Assembly: GCA_015179125.1 (NCBI GenBank)
Contig: WHVA01000130.1
Span: 124,001-188,000, forward strand
Direction of reading: 5' to 3'
DNA length: 64,000 nt
Source of the DNA: Gautieria morchelliformis
Taxonomy: Eukaryota; Basidiomycota; Agaricomycetes; Gomphales; Gomphaceae
This document shows positions 57,259 to 64,000 of the stretch, in pieces. A program made the position numbers and the translations under genes. The notes beneath the pieces were generated by a model. That model saw only the letters and a list, made by a program, of their open reading frames with translations. It was not told the origin of the DNA and searched no databases. The stretch's first letter is position 1. Every line of letters starts with the position of its first letter.

Positions 57259-60038
57259 TGTAGGGGAACGGCTGTTCAACCAGCCAAGGAAGGCTGCTCA
57301 ACCAGCCCTAGTCTTTTCCTTTTTGTCTTGACAATATGTAAAAACACATTTGAAGAATTAACAGTATCTGTGTGCTGTTAATATAACTGGGGAAAGGCTT
57401 TTCAAACATTCCTCTAGTTACCTTATATTTTTCCTTATTTTTTCAAAGTCTCCATGGCTCAAACTACCATTTTTCTGTCATTACAGAGTTGTGGATCCTC
57501 TAGCACCCACAACTCTGTTCCGGGCGCTCTATTTCAAACTCCGCCGGGCACCTCGGCGGTGGCCGCATTTTCGGACTTATGGTCACCCAAGCACCCACAA
57601 GTCCGGCAGGATGGCTCTCTCAGTATTTCCAGCTGAGTCCCAAACAGTTGCTATATGCAGCCATAGCAACTGTGCAGCCTGTTTGGCTTCACCAAACAAT
57701 GGGGATCATGGTCAGTCATGACAACTAGGCTGTACCAGGCTATGCTCAGCTGTGCTAAGCAGTGCTCTTAGTAATTATAGCTACAGAGCCCTAATTGGCT
57801 CAGAACTGCTTACTCAGCTTCTGAGTGCCAAATACATGGTTATCTGGAGATACAGCCTCGATGACTCAACCAATCCAGGCACACCTTGGTGAGTCAGGAG
57901 TACATGACTCAGCCAAGCTGTGCTATGGCACATGACCCCTTTCAGTGAGTCATTCCTGACAAATCAAGCTCTGATTGGTAGGAAGCATGGTAGAGTCCCC
58001 TGGAAACAGCCAGTTTCTTCCAACCCTTTCTTCCATCTTCCACAAGCTTCTTCCCCCATTCCATTAATAGATAGAAGGTTCTACCTGCTTACTAAGCTCT
58101 TGTACATTACAATATAAAAGGAGGCCCTTTGCCTGCCCTTTGAGCAATCAATCTACCCATCTTCTATCCTACACAGCTTGTGTGACTTGCACATCTTACC
58201 TAAGTTCCTAATCTGAACTAGAATACTACTCTTGCTTAGAGTAACTATTCTTAGTTAAGTAGTTGCTTTACTGCTTAGCCACTTAGCCTAACATGCTGGG
58301 TGAAACTCTACAGAGTGAGGTTGGCAATCGATTTTCTTGTCAATTAGCACTCCAATACCCAAGACGAGTGTCAAGATTGGTTTTTAGGCGTTAATATCAT
58401 GTATTAGTGAACACAGCGAATGCCCGAATAACTTGTGCGAATAGGTATGCCGTTCGGCGAACAGATGAACCAATGAATGTTCACAAGGTAAGAGGGCTGC
58501 CTGAACGGGGCTCGCCCTATCTACAGTCGTAGCGAAATAGCCCGTGGTACTTGACGATGTAACGTGCAAGGTCCCACGAAAGGGCTGTCTAAGTTTCGAC
58601 AATCCCTTCGCCAACAGCACTGGAAATGGTTCGAAGGCTAAGGTAACGAAGATGAAGTATAAGAACTCACCAGTGATGCCTAAATCCTCTGCTAGTCGAA
58701 GATAGAAGTCTCCAAGAGAAGGCTTAGGACGATCACCACAGCGAGGTCAAATTTGCACAAGATGAACGACGTATGATAATTGAACTGGGGAATATACATG
58801 CGAATGTAAACTACTTATATCGAATGCTCATAAGATATCAGTGAATAGGAAAGAGGCCGTCACAAGTCAGGGTTGGATAGGGGTGCACAGTCATGATACA
58901 ACATAGATGAAATAAACATACAATAGAATGTGAGACGAGGGAGAACATGGAACGATGGAGAGTAAAGGTGGCGAAGGCACTTATGGACAAAACCATGTCT
59001 TGGGACCCGCATACATGCTACCCTGCATGGACTCTTGGTCTACTGGGTTGATCCCGCACAACCTATGGAAGGGGTGTCCTGCGAACACACTTTGACCATA
59101 CGAACGCCCAATGGGGTTGGATTAAGAAGACGATGGGGTTAATGATGAACCATCATGCCGGGTGAATGGTATCGATCGTATTTGATGGTGTGCCTGCTGG
59201 CGAATGATGCGAGCAGTGAATGGCCGTTCAGCGAAATGCAAGGAAGGGCGAACAGAGGTGACATAGAGGAGGAGGGGTCGAGGTAGAGGGTGAAGCCAAG
59301 CGAACACTGAGGAGGAGTAGCGAAAGGGAAACTGGGGATACCAAGGTGCAGGAAATACACAGGTCATGACAATCCAATTATCAGAACACCATCGGAAGAG
59401 GGTCGAGCAGAGGAGGTGGTAGACCCAGTGATGACTGCCAAGTCAGCCCAAAGATGTCGATCGTGCGTTTGACGGCATGGCGATGGTAATCGGCGCGAAC
59501 AGCGAGCATCGGTTGCCGAACATGACAATAGCAATCGGAACGAACATGGAAATGGGGTGAGAAATGGTAGGACAGAGCACCTGAGTATGAGGAATAAACG
59601 TGTCATGACAACGAGCTGTTCAGTTGATTTTCCTGTTCAGTGACTTTCACAAGTCAAGTCAAGTTGTGCGCGAAAGCCACTTCACATTACTCTCTCGTTA
59701 TTGCAGTGCATTGACGTTGGTCGACCCAATCCACTTACAAACTCTCCTGCGGAGCCTATTCCCTCTTTATTAAAAGGAATACTCTTGGACCCCGATAGTG
59801 TCCTTGAACCTACATGCTCTTTTAGTTTATTGTTCAGTGCAGCTAAGAAATGCATTGCCTTCTATCTGTAATAACTTGGACTAGTTATTACACAGATTGC
59901 AACCAAGGTACAAATATTAAATTATTTCCGGAGTTGTGCTGCTGCATTGAACTGGTATTCTACTAGTCATGTAAACGACATGTTCTGATAGACAGGGGCG
60001 TTAGCAATAACACCAAAGTCTTGAAGGGTTCCAAAACA
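57259..60038 (+). repeat. Family-2 solo LTR, copy 2, ATACA target-site duplication, itself interrupted
   Basis: TGTAGGGGAAC to GGTTCCAAAACA, flanked by ATACA at 57254-57258 and 60039-60043. Own sequence is 57259-58368 plus 59616-60038 (~1.53 kb). It carries the same TATA box (58113-58120) and the closing 400 bp match copy 1 closely. Confidence 0.9.
58369..59610 (-). repeat. Solo LTR family 1, copy E, ACGAG target-site duplication
   Basis: 1,242 bp nested in family-2 copy 2; flanked by ACGAG at 58364-58368 and 59611-59615. Same extended end as copy D, so D and E form a subfamily. Confidence 0.93.
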
Positions 60039-60661
60039 ATACAAGCTACATGGAATCCCTGAGATCATAGTTAGTGCCAGAGATTCTCTGTTCACATCCG
60101 CATTCTGGGAGCATGTACATGTCTTGGTAGGTGCAGAGCTGTGCATGTCCACTGCTTACCACCCACAAACTGACAGAGCAAACGGAGCAGGAGAACAGAA
60201 TGATCACCCAGACAGTAGCTGCTGACCAAAAGGACTGGGTGCAGAAACTCTTCGCAATTGGATTTGCATTCAACAGTGCTTGGTCTGACACAATGGGTTT
60301 CACTCCATTTTTCCTCAACCATAGAAACCTACCAAGGATCATGAAATGGGATTCTGACAGAGAACAAATCCCAGGAGTGAGACACTTTGCACAAAAGCTG
60401 AAAGACACCTTGATTGCAGTGCATGATTCAATAATATCACAACATGTAAAGCAAACACAAATGGCAAACAGGAAGAGAAGACCTGCCCCTTTCAAAGGTG
60501 GAGATTTGGTTCATCTGTCCAGTGCAAATCTTAACCTTCCCAAAGGGAGAGCATCCAAGTTATCACTTAAGTTTATTGGACCCTATGTTACTTATCGCAA
60601 ATCCCAGAAGTTGGAACTACAAAGGACAGCGGCTTCAACTTATGTGTTGCGCCCCCAATGA

Positions 60662-61086
60662 ACTATCATCCTAAATATTTCAGATCGGAAGTCAGAAGTC
60701 GGAACTAAGCCAGCAGGTGGAAGGCAGAAAGGTGGAGAGACAGAGGTCGGAAAGCGGAGGGACAGAGGTTTCACATAACAAGCTCACCTTCCTCGGATCT
60801 CAGATGCCCAATGAGTCAATCCACACCACAGTGCATTCATGAAGAACATGCACAAACTATTGACAAGGACTGCAAGTTGGATGACAATGACCTCTCAGAC
60901 AACTATTCAGACAAGAGGGAACAAGTCCTCTATCTGCACCTGCTCCAGAAGGAGGCATGTGCTCGACCTTCCCACCATATGCATGTGCCACAGGCTCAAT
61001 CCCTCACCCTCACTGTCCTTGATGAGGACACATCCACCAGGGAACACGGCGCCTCTCCGTAGACACCACAGCAATATCTGGCTGAG
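60662..61086 (+). other. Unassigned tail of the Gypsy relic
   Basis: Follows the integrase stop. Contains AGGTCGGAAAG/AAGTCGGAA-type short repeats and a short open frame, no domain seen. The same unassigned sequence continues after the LTR at 62116. Confidence 0.35.
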
Positions 61087-62115
61087 TGTCATGACCTGTC
61101 TATTTCCCTTACCCCGCTGTCTCTACGTTCCCCCACATCACTCCCCCTGCATCTTCACCTGAGTTCGCCCCACCCTTCAACCACGCTTCCTCTACGTTCG
61201 CTCCATTCGCTGTTCGCCCCATTCTCCGAACGACTATTCGCTGCTCGCATCATTCGCCAGCAGGCACGCCATCAAACACGATCAACACCATTTACCCAGT
61301 GTGATGGTTCATCACTGGCCCCATCACCTTCTCGATCCAACCCCTTTAGGTGTTCATATGGCCGGGATGCATTCGCGGGACGTCCTACCCGTAGGTCGTG
61401 TGGGATCAACCCAGCAGACGAAGAGTCCATGCAGGGTGGTGTATATGTGGGTCCCAAGGCATATTTCCGTACATAGGTGCCTTCACCCTCTTTCCTCTCC
61501 GTTGTTTCATGTTCACACCCTTCTTTCATTCTATTGTATGTTTATTCCATCTATTTGTATCATGACTGCGCACCCCTATCCAACCCTGACTCATGACAGC
61601 CTCTTTCCTATTCGCTGTTACCATACGAGCATTCGATATGAGTAGTTTACATTCACATGTATATTCTCCAGTTCAATTATCATACATCCATCTTGTGCAA
61701 ACTTGACCTCACTGTGATTATCGTCTTGAACCCTCACCTGTAGATTCCAATCTTCGACCAGAGGAGGACTTGAGTACCACTGGTGAGTTTTTGTACTTCG
61801 TCTTCATTACCTTAGCCTTCAACCTATTCTCTACGCTGTCGGTGAAGGGCTCTGAAGGAGCGCCTTCGCTGGCGAAAGGATTGTCGCTACTTAGACAACC
61901 TTTCCGTGGCACCTTGCACGTTACATCGTCAAGTGTCACGGGCTATTTTGCTATGACTGTAGATAGGGTGAGCCCCATTCTGGCAGCCCTCTTATCTTGT
62001 GAACATTTATTGGTTCACCCTCTTTGCCGAACGGCATACTTATTCGCACAAGTTATTCGGGCATTCACTGTGTTCACTAATACACAATATTAACACCGAA
62101 AAACCAATCTTGACA
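61087..62115 (+). repeat. Solo LTR family 1, copy F, CTGAG target-site duplication
   Basis: 1,029 bp from TGTCATGACCTG to ACCAATCTTGACA, flanked by CTGAG at 61082-61086 and 62116-62120. Standard length, like the LTRs of the full element. Confidence 0.93.
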
Positions 62116-63009
62116 CTGAGCCATCCCACTGCCTGCACATGGCACAATTGCTCACCGACAGCTACATCCAGGTGCTGGACATACCAAGGGCCATGGATAC
62201 ATAAAAATCAGTCTGCAAAAATTTGCATAAGGAGGACGCACCCTGAAAGGTCCAGAAACCAATGGGGTCCATCAGCAGTCATGTATACTCCATGGCAAAT
62301 AAAGAAATAGGCACCTAGAAAACCCCTGCATGGCCCAAGGACGGCCCATGGCAGCAACCATCCATGCCTCCCACTGTACTGAAAAGAAGGGAATTCCACA
62401 CATGGAATCCATGGCAAATGTGGCAGATGACACCAAGGGGGGCATCACAGGGAAAAGCAGGCCTGGAATTCCAACAGCAAAAGCAACCAATGACACCAAG
62501 GAGAGGGTGTCACAGGGGAAGGCACACCCACTCAAACCCACTCAATCACAAAGAACACCAAACACCCTAACTTTTACCCATGGAGAGACTTGGGGTTAGG
62601 CCCCCCCCCCTATAAGACAAGTCCTTGCACAGAGGAAACACCAATAGGAAAACACATCCAATAAAATAAATGCAAATTCATCCACATAACCGGGTTGACA
62701 GTCATTCACATATGTGGACACCCTCTCCTTTGGAGAGAGTGGGGGATATCACCCCCTTTGAGGTTTATCACTAAGTCTGTGTGTTTTCTCATTCTACTCA
62801 CTTTGTGTTCCAAGGAATAGGAAAACACATCCAATAAAGAGCTTGGCATGGGACAGGGTTGTAACTAGAAAGGTGACTTTACATTTGACACTCATTCCAC
62901 ACTCAATAATACTGTGGCATTCACCCATACACTTTACAGCTGCTAAATTACATGCCACCATGCATGATAACAGGAAGGCACACAGTTGCATTCACGTCCA
63001 CCCCTTGCC
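62116..63009. other. Unassigned
   Basis: No family recognised. The phrase AGGAAAACACATCCAATAAA occurs twice (near 62646 and 62818), and the CTCTCCTTTGGAGAGAG stem lies near 62723, suggesting further repeat-derived sequence. Confidence 0.4.
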
Positions 63010-63725
63010 TCACCTTCCCATATGAATAAATGGAACCCAACATTTGAATGAGACCCCCTCAGAACACAACTTGTCAACAGCAACATGGAGGGCTCGGGCA
63101 GCCTCTCTGGTATCCGGTCGAAATGTGTCTGCAACAGCAGATGGCTTCTTCCTATAGAGGTATTCGTAGAATCCATTGGCAACCTTAGGACCATCCTCAT
63201 CAGAAATGGACCTGGAAACAATCAGATGTTGCTTGCACGGCTAATCAGGTCTACTAATCAGTCTACTCACCACATAGTGGCGACAACTCCTCGAAAACCG
63301 GCAAACAACAGTGTTGATGCAAGATGGATTGCTTCATCCGGAAGAGTCTTATCACCCATGGCAGTCTGGCATGCACCAAGGAAGGCCAGTCGTGCATTAG
63401 GTGTGGGCTGCTGCATTATTTGAGACACCTTCAGTGGGCCATCATGAAGCATCAGGGCACTCTCAAGTGGATTCTCTGGATGTTGTTGCCCATGGCATGC
63501 AAAGTGGGCAATGGATGTGATGGGGAGGTGTGAAACAACCTCTTCCACATTTGCAGACTGGAACTTGATCAAATCCTTCTCTGGCACATGGCTTTCTATC
63601 CTTCGCAGCTCGTCAACAGTATATCGAAGCCGACTTTGGCAAGGTGTGTTGGGTTCAATGACTACCATCATCTTGAAGGAGTTGGACATGGGCACATTGT
63701 TAGGGATCGTCCACAAAGTAGCTAC
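63010..63725 (-). CDS. CHAT-domain (caspase-like) protease, 5' truncated
   Basis: Exons 63725-63271 and 63211-63010, with a 59-nt intron, encode the C-terminal CHAT domain. Motifs: FKMMVVIEPNTPCQS, VDELRRIESHV, the catalytic His in SIAHFACHGQQ, the catalytic Cys in LAFLGACQTAMGD, then LPDEAIHLASTLLFAGFRGV, ATMWSISDEDGP and the end FKCWVPFIHMGR. CHAT domains are caspase-related and in fungi usually follow TPR arrays. Upstream, the expected preceding text is absent and the sequence becomes an AT-rich repeat at 63730-64000. Either the rest is beyond an unseen long intron or the gene is a truncated relic. Both catalytic residues are intact. Confidence 0.88.
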
Positions 63726-63839
63726 CTATTTATGAACATTTACTAGGTAGTTAATTAGTTTCAAATGTCCTCAAGGAAGGTTGTATTAATATTTCTATGC
63801 TACACTCACATTGGGTCCACAAGATACAACAATCTCTTG

Positions 63840-64000
63840 ATAGTTTAGCTAAGAATCCCCCACGGTCACATGACTATCACATGACCTCAAAAACAGCTCA
63901 AAGTCACCTGATCATCCACAGTCACCTGACAATCACCTGACCTCAAAGTCACCTGATTATCTGCAGTCACATGACAATCACCTGACCTCAAAGTCACTTG
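63840..64000. repeat. Minisatellite of TCACCTGAC/TCACATGAC units
   Basis: Head-to-tail units such as TGACAATCACCTGACCTCAA and AGTCACCTGATTATC run to the window edge. Confidence 0.75.

Larger units (their letters stand above)
57177..60661 (+). pseudogene. Ty3/Gypsy integrase relic opened by nested LTRs
   Basis: Integrase text MVHLTPSKQSYGAKQITELV ends at VFDTVY (57258) and resumes at 60039 as KLHGIPEIIVSARDSLFTSA, MSTAYHPQTD, DQKDWVQKLFAIGFAFNSAW, DTMGFTPFFLNHRNLPRIM, KQTQMANRKRRPAPFKGGDL and NLNLPKGRASKLSLKFIGPY. The Asp of SDRD reads Ala (SARD). A frame change follows HPQTD. This family differs from the 18.2 kb element by its C-terminal text and could be the same family as the gag relic at 27 kb. 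Confidence 0.88.

Noticed and set aside
1..64000. CRISPR arrays, operons, Shine-Dalgarno sites
   Set aside because: Spliceosomal introns and fungal families show this is eukaryotic DNA; tandem repeats present have no spacer structure.

Overview
This window is genomic DNA of a filamentous basidiomycete, most likely an agaricomycete. Host genes are split by many 45-75 nt GT-AG introns. Several families are typical of agaricomycetes: FunK1-type kinase, DUF6535, CHAT, KNR4/SMI1 and UNC93-like MFS. The repeats are chromodomain Gypsy, Copia, PIF/Harbinger, Tc1/mariner and probably Helitron. There is no operon structure, rRNA, CRISPR array or convincing tRNA. All gene models were spliced by hand and kept when reading frame, splice sites and family motifs agreed.

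Layout. 1-8.8 kb is ordinary euchromatin: the 5' part of a YPP1/TTC7-like gene (minus), a gene fusing a GNAT acetyltransferase to an Mss4/DSS4 domain (plus), about 3 kb unassigned, and a complete 12-exon UNC93-like transporter (minus). 9.4-18.2 kb is decayed: a gag/RT-like relic, a hairpin repeat, a KNR4 pseudogene, a PIF transposase relic fused to an oppositely oriented ORF, and a truncated LTR. 18.2-25.8 kb is one full-length Ty3/Gypsy chromovirus (minus) with two ~1.03 kb LTRs and a perfect GATAG target-site duplication. 25.8-35.7 kb is a stack of relics (Helitron-like, Gypsy gag, Copia) cut by solo LTRs of two families.

36.3-43.3 kb holds the most striking gene: about 35 exons and 1,751 residues (minus). 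A DUF6535-like membrane region is followed by about 30 short exons. Nearly all of these start and end in phase 1 and carry one armadillo-like repeat each. A RimJ/RimL-like acetyltransferase follows at 45.5 kb. 46.6-57.2 kb contains a fold-back repeat, a GC-rich hexamer array, a SAM-like protein gene with one in-frame TGA, a FunK1 kinase pseudogene, a Tc1/mariner relic, and a second inverted copy of the 47 kb block split by a solo LTR. 57.2-62.1 kb is a Gypsy integrase relic opened by nested solo LTRs. The window ends in a 5'-truncated CHAT-domain gene beside a minisatellite.

Two themes link the region. First, insertion order can be read from target-site duplications. Second, differences between repeat copies, and most of the nonsense codons examined, are C-to-T/G-to-A changes concentrated at CpG, as expected where repeats are cytosine-methylated.
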